Virus record (IMG/VR): IMGVR_UViG_3300024353_000005 | Location: 1 to 64,000 of that record | Length of the DNA stretch: 64,000 bases | Reading direction: 5' to 3' (one strand) | DNA from: a virus | In this document: positions 1-7,674 of the stretch, piece after piece | Position numbering within the stretch: position 1 is the first letter of the stretch | How the letters are laid out: each line of letters begins with the position of its first letter | The notes under the pieces: model-generated | The model's database searches: none | What the model was told of the DNA's origin: nothing | What the model saw: the letters and a program-made list of their open reading frames with translations, nothing else | Made by a program: the position numbers and the translations under genes

Positions 1-41
1 AGAAACAAAACAATCAAGAATAAGATTATATATCTTTGCAT
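1..41 (-). CDS. start of a membrane peptide gene, truncated by window edge
   Basis: The ATG is at 41-39, behind a GGGGG SD that overlaps the end of the gene at 45-206. Only 13 residues are visible and all but the first few are hydrophobic (MQRYIILFLIVLF), so this is probably a membrane-anchored peptide. The rest lies outside the window. Confidence 0.5.
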   Translation of the reverse strand, partial: MQRYIILFLIVLF

Positions 42-44
42 TTT

Positions 45-206
45 CTACCCCCTTTTCAATAAATCTCTAATATCCAACAAAACTTCTAAGTTTAACTGTA
101 GTAGTTTCTTCACGCCTTTTATATCCAGTTCATATCTGTCCACTCCCTTGAGGTAGACATCCGAAACTGGGATTCTTTCGCTCTCAATACGCTTGCGGTC
201 TCTCAT
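45..206 (-). CDS. hypothetical protein, 53 aa
   Basis: Charged helical protein of no recognised family. A longer in-frame start exists at 236, but the ATG at 206 has the perfect local signal AGGAGATAAAATG and the upstream gene stops inside that signal, so 206 is preferred. Ends in TAG. Confidence 0.7.
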   Translation of the reverse strand: MRDRKRIESERIPVSDVYLKGVDRYELDIKGVKKLLQLNLEVLLDIRDLLKRG

Positions 207-207
207 T

Positions 208-315
208 TTATCTCCTCGCATATTTCCTTTCAACAAATCTACACCAGAATAACAAGCCCAATACCACCATTCCCTCTATGCCCCACGCTACCAATACAAA
301 TCCTAAATATCCCAT
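208..315 (-). CDS. small single-span membrane protein, 35 aa
   Basis: Begins MGYLGFVLVAWGIEG and is hydrophobic to about residue 24, followed by a basic tail (FVERKYARR), so a single membrane span with a cytoplasmic positive end is likely. SD AAAGGAG lies 7 nt upstream. The ATG shares a base with the stop of the preceding gene (TAATG), which supports translation. Function unknown. Confidence 0.7.
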   Translation of the reverse strand: MGYLGFVLVAWGIEGMVVLGLLFWCRFVERKYARR

Positions 316-437
316 TATTCATCTCCTTTTCCATATTTTACAATGGCTTCTACATAGTCCTCAAAGTATCTCTCAAATAATCGTGGATATAACCTTATTA
401 AGATGTATAATATAGCTTTGTGGATATAGATTTTCAT
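315..437 (-). CDS. hypothetical protein, 40 aa
   Basis: Small protein beginning MKIYIHKAILYILIRLYPRL, amphipathic with an acidic C-terminus. Coupled on both sides: ATGA overlap with 434-760 and TAATG overlap with 208-315. No family recognised. Confidence 0.65.
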   Translation of the reverse strand: MKIYIHKAILYILIRLYPRLFERYFEDYVEAIVKYGKGDE

Positions 438-760
438 TTTGGTTCTTCCTCATTTATTCCACACTCTTTTACCATATCCCAAATTAGGGACATTGGAAGT
501 CCTACATCAAAAGCACTTTCCCATTTGCCTCTAATTTCTTTGCCATTTTTAATAGTAACTTTTTGCCACTTCTTTTCTTTATTCAAATCCCAATCACCTT
601 TTTCTAAATAGGCACAATAACCATTTTCGTGTTCTGGTTTATCCTTTCTTTCTGACCAATAAGGGCAGATGCCCATAGTTTTATATTTTCCATTTTTTAA
701 CTTTTTTATTAGCTTATAACAATATGAGCCTTGAGGAATTAATCGTTTATTTTTCTTCAT
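434..760 (-). CDS. hypothetical protein with conserved Cys and Trp, 108 aa
   Basis: Contains SYCYK, GICPYWSE and GYCAYLEKGDW, a spaced Cys/aromatic pattern suggestive of a small metal-bound or disulphide-free zinc fold. SD AGGAGG before ATG. Function not recognised; part of the leftmost small-gene run. Confidence 0.7.
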   Translation of the reverse strand: MKKNKRLIPQGSYCYKLIKKLKNGKYKTMGICPYWSERKDKPEHENGYCAYLEKGDWDLNKEKKWQKVTIKNGKEIRGKWESAFDVGLPMSLIWDMVKECGINEEEPK

Positions 761-930
761 CTTAACCTCCTAACAATATATCTTGCCATATTTTTATCAT
801 AATTTCGATCTAACAAACAATTAGTATTATCACACTTATCGTTCTTACATTTATCACATAATACTTTATATTTATAAGTCTGTATAAGTTTATATATTTG
901 ACCAGTTGTTATTTTTCTAAGTTTATTCAT
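757..930 (-). CDS. small zinc-ribbon-like protein, 57 aa
   Basis: Carries the cluster CDKCKNDKCDNTNC at about residues 25-38, four Cys able to bind one zinc. SD AAGGAGAG before the ATG; ends in an ATGA overlap with the next gene. The same C-C-C-C style recurs in 55058-55216 and 44797-45012, suggesting a phage family of tiny zinc proteins. Function unknown. Confidence 0.7.
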   Translation of the reverse strand: MNKLRKITTGQIYKLIQTYKYKVLCDKCKNDKCDNTNCLLDRNYDKNMARYIVRRLR

Positions 931-1151
931 TTTCTCTCCTTATATTGTTGTTCGTAGATTTTATCGTCTACAATTCCCTTACAAAAATAGTAAATCTGCC
1001 TTGTAGAATATTTATAGTAATAGCCCTTAACTACGTGTATCGGAATTAGTAATATGTGATACCATTGCTGATTGGCGAGCCAGCACTAGAAGTTGAATAA
1101 TCTACCACCATTTTTTATCAATCCTCTTTCATAAAGATAACCGAATATCAT
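927..1151 (-). pseudogene. small ORF split by an in-frame amber codon, 73 codons plus TAG
   Basis: An ATG at 1151 opens 21 codons, then TAG at 1088-1086. The same frame then continues for 52 sense codons and ends in an ATGA overlap with the next gene, with that gene's SD inside its last codons. The downstream part has protein-like composition (many Tyr, Trp and Lys) and no ATG, GTG or TTG start of its own. TAG is a genuine stop elsewhere (for example 12341-12343). This is therefore a nonsense-damaged gene, a suppressed stop or a sequence error; the sequence does not decide which. Confidence 0.5.
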
Positions 1152-1155
1152 TTTA

Positions 1156-1476
1156 TTACCAGATACTGCATCCTTTCATCCAAGGTTCGATACCAGAATT
1201 TACCCAAATACGATACCAGTTACCCATATAAAAAGAATACCCACTTTTGAAACTACCCAAAAGATTATGTAGTGTAATAACTTTTTTACAATCAGCTCGT
1301 TTAACCCAACCATTATCTCCATTATTCAACCTATGTAATCTCCAGCAACCATAGCGAACTCCATTCGCTACAATGTATTTTTTGCCTTGGTAGATAGCCT
1401 TATCACCAAGATTAATTTTAAATATCCATTTAATACTTAAACATAATACCATAAAATAAACCAATACTTTATTCAT
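1156..1476 (-). CDS. hypothetical protein with N-terminal hydrophobic segment, 106 aa
   Basis: Residues 3-20 are hydrophobic, a signal or anchor. The rest is rich in Gly and Trp (GVRYGCWRLHRL, NNGDNGWV, GNWYRIWV), a beta-rich pattern that looks like a recurrent phage family of unknown role. Overlaps the start of the SbcC-like gene upstream by 8 nt. Confidence 0.65.
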   Translation of the reverse strand: MNKVLVYFMVLCLSIKWIFKINLGDKAIYQGKKYIVANGVRYGCWRLHRLNNGDNGWVKRADCKKVITLHNLLGSFKSGYSFYMGNWYRIWVNSGIEPWMKGCSIW

Positions 1477-3139
1477 CTTTTAACTCCTCCCTTTTTATAG
1501 AGCTTCCTGCTCTATCCTTAAGCACTTCAATAATATTCTCGCAACTATCCTGCAACTCATAATCGTGGGTAATCAGGAATATCTTCTTGAACTGAAATCT
1601 CCGCCTCACAAAGTTAATCGCATCCATAATCTTCGCCTTATTTCTGGCATCCAGACTTCCGAAAGGTTCATCCAATATCAGCGTTTCAATTTGAGTTCCG
1701 CTTCGCCTTGATAAAATAACCGACAGGGCAATCCTCAAAGCAAAGTCAATCAGCGTTTTCTCGCCACCAGAATAGTTATAATATGACTTGTCCCCGCTTG
1801 AATCCGATATGATTATGTCAAGGGTTTCGGATTCCTTTCCGCTTTTGAGCTGTTTCTGTGTCTGCATATTGAGCTGCAAATCCGCAATCCTGCCGATTAT
1901 GTCGTTGGCTATGTTCTGGATTTCGGGGATGATATTATCTATAATATATGCCTGTATCCCGTTCTTGCCGAAAGCGTTCATCAGAAGTGAATAATCTTTC
2001 ATTTTATTGAAAATAAGTTTTTTATTTTGAGTGAGGATAGCTCTCTTCTTTTTCATTATGGCAAGTTCCTTGGCAGTTTCTTCAATGGATACTAATTTAA
2101 CCTTTAGACTGCCTAATTCTTCTCTCAAGTCATTATCTTGTTTTCGTAGTCGTTCTACTTTATCAGATATAGATTTGGGTAATTCTTTAACTTTTTCTTT
2201 AATTTGAGTATCAATAATCTTTGCCTGTTTTTGCAGTTTCTTTATCTCTATAAGAGACGCTTTTTTGATACTTATCTTATGAACATTGAAAATTTTCTGG
2301 AGGCAGAATGGGCAACTATTTAATTGAACGAATTTTTCTATCTTTTTCTTCAACTGGTCAATCTTTATCTTATAGTGATATTCTTTATTTTTCAGTTCAT
2401 TCAATTGCTTCTTGATTTCTTCTCTCCTGCTCTCTATTTTTAAATATCTTTTATATTCCTTCTCTATCTTGGAAAGATGTCTCTGGACTGCTCCAACACG
2501 ACTTTCGGTATCTTTGCGGTTTTCGGTATGTGGCGAAACAGTTGTATTTTCTAATAGAGATAGTTCAAGTTCGGTTTTCTCTTTTCGGAGTGCTACTTCA
2601 GCAAAAAGATTTTTAGCCCTCTTATAATAGCCATCATATTTGTCCAACTGCAATATTCGCATTAAAACGCTCTTGGCTTCTGTCGGCGATAATTCGGAAA
2701 AGGAACTCATCTTGCCCTGCTCAAATCCGACCGAGTGCCTGAAAGTGTCATAGTCCATTCCAATTATTTTTTCCAATACCGCCTGCGTTTCCTTTATACT
2801 GTTGCCACATTTGCCATTTATGGTGAGTTTTGTGGCTTTGCCCTTCGTTCTTTTTCGCAAAACTGTGCTTCGCCTATTATTTTTGATGAAAGTAATCTCA
2901 ACCGACATCTTGTCTGAAAAATCAGTGATAAGATTATCACCTGCGGTGATACATCGGTTTGAATTGCCAAATAAACAGTATTCTATTGAGTCTACTATTA
3001 AGCTTGTCTTACCACTGGCATTTGATAACCCTGTTAATTTATTTTTGCCGAGAATAAGATATAGGCCATCTTTACCAAGATTTAGCTCGGTGTTCTTATG
3101 AGAGAGGAACTTATGTAGTTTTATTTCAATTATATTCAT
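1469..3139 (-). CDS. SbcC/Rad50-like (phage gp46-like) recombination ATPase
   Basis: 556 aa. The SMC-type ATPase partner of the Mre11/SbcD nuclease, which processes DNA ends for recombination and repair. Visible motifs: Walker A ending in SGKTS (about 42-46), Q-loop FEQGKMSS, coiled coils flanking a zinc-hook CPFC near residue 276, ABC signature YSGGEKT near 457, Walker B LILDEP near 487 and H-loop FLITHD. The length matches phage T4 gp46 (about 560 aa) rather than bacterial SbcC (about 1000 aa), because the coiled coils are short. The partner gene is at 4097-5101, separated by five small genes. The start is fixed by GAGGATAAATG, where TAA ends the upstream gene. Confidence 0.95.
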   Translation of the reverse strand: MNIIEIKLHKFLSHKNTELNLGKDGLYLILGKNKLTGLSNASGKTSLIVDSIEYCLFGNSNRCITAGDNLITDFSDKMSVEITFIKNNRRSTVLRKRTKGKATKLTINGKCGNSIKETQAVLEKIIGMDYDTFRHSVGFEQGKMSSFSELSPTEAKSVLMRILQLDKYDGYYKRAKNLFAEVALRKEKTELELSLLENTTVSPHTENRKDTESRVGAVQRHLSKIEKEYKRYLKIESRREEIKKQLNELKNKEYHYKIKIDQLKKKIEKFVQLNSCPFCLQKIFNVHKISIKKASLIEIKKLQKQAKIIDTQIKEKVKELPKSISDKVERLRKQDNDLREELGSLKVKLVSIEETAKELAIMKKKRAILTQNKKLIFNKMKDYSLLMNAFGKNGIQAYIIDNIIPEIQNIANDIIGRIADLQLNMQTQKQLKSGKESETLDIIISDSSGDKSYYNYSGGEKTLIDFALRIALSVILSRRSGTQIETLILDEPFGSLDARNKAKIMDAINFVRRRFQFKKIFLITHDYELQDSCENIIEVLKDRAGSSIKREELKDE

Positions 3140-3313
3140 TTATCCTCTTTCGTAGCCTACAGATTCTAATGCTTTATCAAATTCTCGTAGAGCATTGAGA
3201 AAATTCTCCGCTTTTTCTCCAACTTCTCCTTCAACTTCGCTTGCTACTTCGGCTAATTCTTCATCGTCGTAAGGGGCATAATTGAATTTATCTAAAAATT
3301 CTTTATTTGTCAT
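3140..3313 (-). CDS. acidic hypothetical protein, 57 aa
   Basis: Begins MTNKEFLDKF, then a strongly acidic helical stretch (DDEELAEVASEVEGEVGE). A TTG 18 nt upstream is in frame, but GGAGG lies in that extension, so the ATG at 3313 is used. Its final codons GAA AGA GGA TAA supply the SD for the SbcC-like gene, so the two are translationally coupled. Confidence 0.65.
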   Translation of the reverse strand: MTNKEFLDKFNYAPYDDEELAEVASEVEGEVGEKAENFLNALREFDKALESVGYERG

Positions 3314-3524
3314 TATTTTTATATCCTCCAATATCTTTATAATATTTTTTATTTTTATTTACTATATTATCTAAATAATCTCTTAATTTTTTTATAGCTA
3401 GTAAGTTAGGTAACATTAAATTAGGATTTCCTCTTGGAGTATGGTCATAAATATAAACTGTTTTTTCTCCCAATTCTGTTATTAAAATTTCAGCCCAAAT
3501 ATTTGAATAAATATCTTTACTCAT
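3303..3524 (-). CDS. hypothetical protein, 73 aa
   Basis: Mixed alpha/beta composition (TELGEKTVYIYDHTP near the middle), no recognised motif. Overlaps the upstream gene by ATGA and the downstream one by 11 nt, so it sits inside the SbcC operon. Confidence 0.65.
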   Translation of the reverse strand: MSKDIYSNIWAEILITELGEKTVYIYDHTPRGNPNLMLPNLLAIKKLRDYLDNIVNKNKKYYKDIGGYKNNDK

Positions 3525-3829
3525 TTTTCTATTATCTCCTTTTCTCCATTTACAATGCCTTCTTGCAAATCTTCATCCGCTAATTTTATTTCTGATACTT
3601 TTTTAGCTACATCTTTAACATCATCCCAATTCATATTATTTGATAACCAATCAGTAAGTTCATAATCATCTTCCATTGTTATTTTATATTCTTTTTGAAA
3701 AGTTCTATTCCATAATTCAGAAGGAATTGCTCCTTTACCAGCATAATATCTTGCTCTATTCTCTGCAATAAATAAAGCAGGAATATCCCATTTACTTAAA
3801 TCAGGCATTGTTACTCTAACATATTTCAT
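3521..3829 (-). CDS. hypothetical phage protein, 102 aa
   Basis: Begins MKYVRVTMPDLSKWDIPALF, followed by NRARYYA and an acidic helical C-terminus. The N-terminal pattern resembles a common uncharacterised phage family (memory, no search). ATGA couplings on both sides. Confidence 0.7.
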   Translation of the reverse strand: MKYVRVTMPDLSKWDIPALFIAENRARYYAGKGAIPSELWNRTFQKEYKITMEDDYELTDWLSNNMNWDDVKDVAKKVSEIKLADEDLQEGIVNGEKEIIEK

Positions 3830-3957
3830 TTTATTTCTTTCCCGTATTGGTCAACTACTTTTCTTTTTATAATTTGTATAGGATGGTCTCTCCAAATAAT
3901 TTTGGTTTGTGTGGGTTCTTCAATAATAGCAATTAACATATCTTTTTTCTTTCTCAT
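3826..3957 (-). CDS. hypothetical protein, 43 aa
   Basis: Begins MRKKKDMLIAIIEEP; short basic/beta-like protein. SD GGAGG spaced by CAATAAA before the ATG. ATGA overlap with the next gene supports reality. Function unknown. Confidence 0.6.
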   Translation of the reverse strand: MRKKKDMLIAIIEEPTQTKIIWRDHPIQIIKRKVVDQYGKEIK

Positions 3958-4097
3958 TTTATTGCCTCCGCTAAATTTAATTTTGCTACCAAACTCCAAT
4001 CTTTCATAACTTGATAAAGATAGGTAACCCTTATTTCAAATTCCATATCAATTAGTTCTCTGGTCTGATTATAGAAATGATATGTGTAACTAAGCAT
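3954..4097 (-). CDS. hypothetical protein, 47 aa
   Basis: Begins MLSYTYHFYNQTRELIDMEF. It starts at the TAATG overlap with the SbcD-like gene and ends in an ATGA overlap, so it is a coupled cistron directly behind the nuclease. No family recognised. Confidence 0.6.
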   Translation of the reverse strand: MLSYTYHFYNQTRELIDMEFEIRVTYLYQVMKDWSLVAKLNLAEAIK

Positions 4098-5101
4098 TAG
4101 ACTTTCTCCTCTATTATCTCCAATCCTCTTTTAATAACCCTTTGTTCCAATTTTTTCTCTTTGCCATATTGTAAAAATGCTTGCACTGGACTAATCCTCT
4201 CATTGATATTCCTGTTCCTCACTCTCTTGTGTTTGATATAATCGTAATGCACGGTGTAGGTATAAGCCCCGTTGAATTTTTGCTGTATCAATTGCCAATC
4301 AAACTTGTCCTTGTCCTCTTTTTTGCAGTGGAAAACAACCTTGACAATCGCCTCGCTAACCCCATTAATGTCCACATTTTTCAATTCCTCAACAGTGCGA
4401 ATGTCAAATTGTTTCATCGGGCGTGTCTTGAGGCGATAAAATTTATACTGATTGTGAAGAATGTTCTCTTTGTCCTTGGTTATGTCAATATATAGCAAGT
4501 ATTTATGCTCATTTCTTTCGGCAAAATCAATGTGGTCTATTGAGCCGATATAGGTGATTAGGGGATTTTCTTTGTACAAGATTTGAGCCTTGTGAATATG
4601 CCCTAAAAGTATGACATCAGCCCCAGAAATACCCTTATTTGTAGCGAGGATTGCCTGTATTGAAATATTCTGGGCAGAAGCGAGGCTGTACCCCAAAGCC
4701 CCTAATTTCGCCTCTCTGACCAAAATATGCCATAATTTGACCCTGATATTATCACGGGTAATAAAGATGTCCCCATTGTTAAGCACCTGCACACCCTGTA
4801 TATTCAGGTTGTTAAACTCATCGACAACCGATATGTTCTTGTCAAAATCGTGCTTGCCCTTAAGCCCTGGTATCATAACGACCTTTATCTTGTTTTCCAC
4901 GAACCGAAGAACCCAAGTTTCAAATGCGTGCCGTTCAACATTTCTGGGTCGCTTATACTGGTAAATGTCGCCTGCTATCATGAGATAATTCGCCTTCTTG
5001 AGGATTGCAAAATCCAGTATCTGCTTCATCACATCTAAAGTGTCCTTGAAGCGTCTGGAATAATCTATGTGCAAATCGGAAATAGCTACAATTCTTGACA
5101 T
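4097..5101 (-). CDS. SbcD/Mre11-like (phage gp47-like) nuclease
   Basis: 334 aa metallophosphoesterase, expected partner of the SbcC-like ATPase at 1469-3139 in DNA end processing. Motifs in order: SDLHID (8-13), AGDIYQ, then GLKGKHD where the family has GNHD, and LGHIHKAQ. The Asn of GNHD normally contacts the metal, and here it is Lys, so activity may be altered or the alignment shifted by one loop. C-terminal third is charged and probably contacts the ATPase. Followed by TAATG coupling. Confidence 0.9.
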   Translation of the reverse strand: MSRIVAISDLHIDYSRRFKDTLDVMKQILDFAILKKANYLMIAGDIYQYKRPRNVERHAFETWVLRFVENKIKVVMIPGLKGKHDFDKNISVVDEFNNLNIQGVQVLNNGDIFITRDNIRVKLWHILVREAKLGALGYSLASAQNISIQAILATNKGISGADVILLGHIHKAQILYKENPLITYIGSIDHIDFAERNEHKYLLYIDITKDKENILHNQYKFYRLKTRPMKQFDIRTVEELKNVDINGVSEAIVKVVFHCKKEDKDKFDWQLIQQKFNGAYTYTVHYDYIKHKRVRNRNINERISPVQAFLQYGKEKKLEQRVIKRGLEIIEEKV

Positions 5102-5113
5102 TTAAACTCCTAA

Positions 5114-5365
5114 TTAAAGAACAGTATATTTTACCTGTTTTGCTGCTTTTTTCGCTTCTTTCCGAGAAACCTTACTTGAAGATTTGGTTCGGACTTTTCT
5201 AACCTTCTTTTTTGTTTTTAATAAGTCCATATTCACCACTGGTGCTTCTTTTATCTCTTCTACTTCAAACTCGGTTGCGAAATGGTGCTTTAGAGCTCGT
5301 CTAACATTATCCTTCGTTAAAGTCGAGCCCGAATTCCATGTAACTTTGAAAGTTTTGGTCGCCAT
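5114..5365 (-). CDS. basic hypothetical protein, 83 aa
   Basis: Starts MATKTFKVTW behind AGGAGGTAAAAATG; a longer ORF upstream is the end of the preceding gene in another frame. N-terminal half mixed, C-terminal 35 residues very basic (KTKKKVRKVRTKSSSK), suggesting nucleic-acid binding. The motif NVRRALKHHF is not assigned to a family. Confidence 0.7.
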   Translation of the reverse strand: MATKTFKVTWNSGSTLTKDNVRRALKHHFATEFEVEEIKEAPVVNMDLLKTKKKVRKVRTKSSSKVSRKEAKKAAKQVKYTVL

Positions 5366-5367
5366 TT

Positions 5368-5535
5368 TTACCTCCTTTTCAAGTTTCTTATAAAATCTCT
5401 TATCGTCAAATAAAGTAATTCCCACCAATAATCATGTTGGCACGCATAAGCTCCCATTTTACCACATTTTGTGCAATAAGATTCCAGAGATTTAACTGTA
5501 TGACACTTTGAACATCTATAATATATTTTGGGCAT
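5368..5535 (-). CDS. zinc-ribbon protein, 55 aa
   Basis: Two Cys pairs: CSKC near residue 8 and CTKC near residue 21, plus a further Cys and His at about 32-34. SD AGGAGG upstream. Its last codons AGG AGG TAA provide the SD for the next gene. Overlaps the end of the phosphoesterase gene by 20 nt. Function unknown; one of many tiny zinc ribbons here. Confidence 0.7.
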   Translation of the reverse strand: MPKIYYRCSKCHTVKSLESYCTKCGKMGAYACQHDYWWELLYLTIRDFIRNLKRR

Positions 5536-6089
5536 TTTTTGCCCTCCTCTTAATCCACCTGCTATATTCCTTCATAATCTCCTCAAAAGAAACTGGTCGG
5601 AAGCCCCAGCAATCTACACCTACATTGATTAAATCGGTGTGTCCCAATCCCTTATATACTCTCTTGAATTTCCATGCGTTGTGGACATGCCCGCAGAAGT
5701 TTATGGAATAGTTCAAATCTGCATGTTCGGGATTATGGACTAAGTTAATCCTATATCCGCCAAACTTAATGACCATCCGCTCTATCGGCGTTTTACAGCC
5801 ATTGTTACAGCTGTGGTTTCCACGAATGTGGATAATCTTGCCATTTAACCGCTTTTCATAATCGATGGCTTTTGTCATGGTTCCCTCGCCCTTTTTGCCC
5901 CCAGCCGAGTTTTTGAAGTTGAAATCGCCGAGTTCGAAAACCAAATCATCGGGCTTAACCCGTTCGTTCCAGTTTCGGATTATGGTTTTGTCCATCTGCT
6001 CCAAGGACTTAAATGGGCGAGAGCAGTATTTTATGATATTAGCATGCCCAAAATAACTAGTGGGTGTCAGAAGCGAACCATATTTTCAT
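5516..6089 (-). pseudogene. calcineurin-like metallophosphoesterase, frameshifted after codon 10
   Basis: The ATG at 6089-6087 opens MKIWFASDTH, the classic first metal motif (D-x-H), then hits TAG. Reading resumes in another frame a few bases later as YFGHANIIKYCSRPF, exactly the continuation expected for this family, then GDF, IRGNHS and CGHVHNAW to a TAG stop. Net shift is +1 mod 3, around 6052-6060. The start is coupled (ATGA) to the LAGLIDADG gene immediately upstream. Either the gene is inactivated, uses frameshifting, or the sequence has an error. The unshifted part alone (from 6004) lacks the D-x-H motif. Confidence 0.75.
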
Positions 6090-6913
6090 AATAGTTCACC
6101 TCTAACACCCAAGCATCTCTCCTTTACTTTCTTTTTAAGATTATTTCTTTTTATTAATAAAGAAACACCAGACTTGCTCATTCCCAATAATTTTGCTATA
6201 GAGGTTTGATTTATATCCTGCTTTAAGAGATCCTTTATTTTTTCTTTTCTTTCAATGCTTCTAACTATCCTACTTTTAAATGAAATATCTATCTTATCCC
6301 ATTTTCGATTAAGGACTGGTAATCTTAATTCTTTTGTCTTTCTTCTTAAAAAGTTTAGTATAATAGAATTATTGAAGCCCAAAAGTGAATAACCTTTATT
6401 ATTTATATGAACTTTGTTAGGCATTAGATTAAGTGGCTTACAAATTTTATTACTTAATAACTGTAAATTGTTAAACCAAGAAGAATGTATTTTAATTCTT
6501 ATAGCACAATCTTTTCTATTTGTTTGATAATTTATACATCCATCGCCATCAATAAAACCAATAAGAAAGGAGATAAAGAAATTCTTATCTACATTATCTA
6601 ACCAAAACAAATTACAAGCATTGAAAGATTTTCTACTCACAAAACCAAATTTCTTAATTATTTTCGGAATATTATATTTATCTTGAATCGATAGTTCGAT
6701 AGAATTATTATTACCTTTACGAACATTTGGACAATTAATATAATCTGCAAATCTTAACAAGTGAATTTTATCTCTCATAGATAATCCTATTTTTAATCTA
6801 TAAGTCTTATAATTTATAGATCCATCTGCCATAAGAAATCCTATCCAATAATAAGCTCTATAAGTATTTTTTAATAACTTTTCTAAATTTCCCCTGACAC
6901 GACTGTCTTTCAT
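6086..6913 (-). CDS. LAGLIDADG homing endonuclease
   Basis: 275 aa, free-standing. Two LAGLIDADG helices are visible, WIGFLMADGSI (about 23-33) and FLIGFIDGDGCI (about 115-126), as in a monomeric two-repeat enzyme. The C-terminus has a resolvase-like helix-turn-helix (DINQTSIAKLLGMSKSGVS), often used for DNA recognition. It cuts a long specific site to copy itself. It sits between a transporter gene and a phosphoesterase gene, and the latter is frameshifted 30 nt from the junction, which suggests the insertion disturbed or marks that gene. Confidence 0.9.
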   Translation of the reverse strand: MKDSRVRGNLEKLLKNTYRAYYWIGFLMADGSINYKTYRLKIGLSMRDKIHLLRFADYINCPNVRKGNNNSIELSIQDKYNIPKIIKKFGFVSRKSFNACNLFWLDNVDKNFFISFLIGFIDGDGCINYQTNRKDCAIRIKIHSSWFNNLQLLSNKICKPLNLMPNKVHINNKGYSLLGFNNSIILNFLRRKTKELRLPVLNRKWDKIDISFKSRIVRSIERKEKIKDLLKQDINQTSIAKLLGMSKSGVSLLIKRNNLKKKVKERCLGVRGELL

Positions 6914-6914
6914 C

Positions 6915-7181
6915 TTATTTCTTTCTCCGATATTTCATTATCAAAAATACTATAACTCCCATCAGCATAAAGGGAAGCAAATTTGCTATCACCACAGAAT
7001 AATTCTTTAATAGTGTATTCCCTACGAGAAATAGAATATAGGCAGTCAGACATATTGTAAAGAAAACCAAGCTCAAGCCACGAGTTTCCTTTGTCTTCAG
7101 CAATTTGCAAATTTGAGGCAGACATTCAATAGCCCACAAAAATCCTGCTGTGTATATGAAAATGTCTGCTAGTGTTTTCAT
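6915..7181 (-). CDS. SemiSWEET-like PQ-loop membrane protein
   Basis: 88 aa with three hydrophobic segments (about 5-18, 37-55, 62-82) and the PQ motif in LPQICKLLKTKETRGLS, the signature arrangement of bacterial SemiSWEET transporters (about 85-100 aa, three helices, acting as dimers to move sugars). Length and topology fit well. Unusual cargo for a phage; substrate unknown. TAA is one base before the ATG of the endonuclease. Confidence 0.75.
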   Translation of the reverse strand: MKTLADIFIYTAGFLWAIECLPQICKLLKTKETRGLSLVFFTICLTAYILFLVGNTLLKNYSVVIANLLPFMLMGVIVFLIMKYRRKK

Positions 7182-7471
7182 TATCTCTTCCTTATTATAT
7201 ATTGCATAACTATATTTTCCAAGAACTTCATTCCTAAATCCATTTCTTTAGCAAACGCATCAGAACCCATCAGTTCAAAATCGGCGATTAATTTGGGTTT
7301 TTTATATTTTCTGCTTGTCTTTGGATTATGAGTATCGTAAATCCCAATCCATAGTTCAGGTGTGTTTTCTTTCCGTTTCTTTTTAGTTTTAATATTAACA
7401 AATTCAATAGTATTGCTATAGTATATTTCTAATAGATGTGTTCCACAAATACACTGAAAAGTCTTTTTCAC
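7181..7471 (-). CDS. hypothetical protein, 96 aa
   Basis: N-terminal CICGTH, beta-rich middle (LWIGIYDTHNP, KLIADFELMG) and a basic helical end. A common-looking small phage protein without an assigned role. Joined to the next gene by the TAATG-type junction at 7181 and to the upstream gene by ATGA. Confidence 0.65.
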   Translation of the reverse strand: MKKTFQCICGTHLLEIYYSNTIEFVNIKTKKKRKENTPELWIGIYDTHNPKTSRKYKKPKLIADFELMGSDAFAKEMDLGMKFLENIVMQYIIRKR

Positions 7472-7674
7472 TTTATAGTTCCTTTTTCTCTTAATTGTTT
7501 AATAATTTCCTCTTCCATTAATTTAGAAGCTTGTTTATTAAATTCCATTTCTATTAACTTATCTATATTAGGAGAATAAATCTTAGGAAGAATAAAATAA
7601 TTGAATACAACCATCAATATTACAGTAATAGAAGTAATTTGAAGAACTTTTTCTAATATATGTAATTTATTCAT
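7468..7674 (-). CDS. single-span membrane protein, 68 aa
   Basis: One hydrophobic segment at about 12-30 (ITSITVILMVVFNYFIL), then a charged helical C-terminus with IDKLIEMEFNKQASKLMEEE. ATGA overlaps on both sides place it in a membrane/envelope cluster with 7671-8234. Function unknown. Confidence 0.65.
   Translation of the reverse strand: MNKLHILEKVLQITSITVILMVVFNYFILPKIYSPNIDKLIEMEFNKQASKLMEEEIIKQLREKGTIK

Noticed and set aside
927-1151. Recoded genetic code (TAG as sense) for the whole phage
   Set aside because: TAG ends well-supported genes at 12341, 15183, 22387, 24820, 42181 and 62650, several with the next SD directly after it.
6910-7125. ORF overlapping the SemiSWEET-like gene in another frame
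   Set aside because: Shadow of 6915-7181, no SD, not protein-like.
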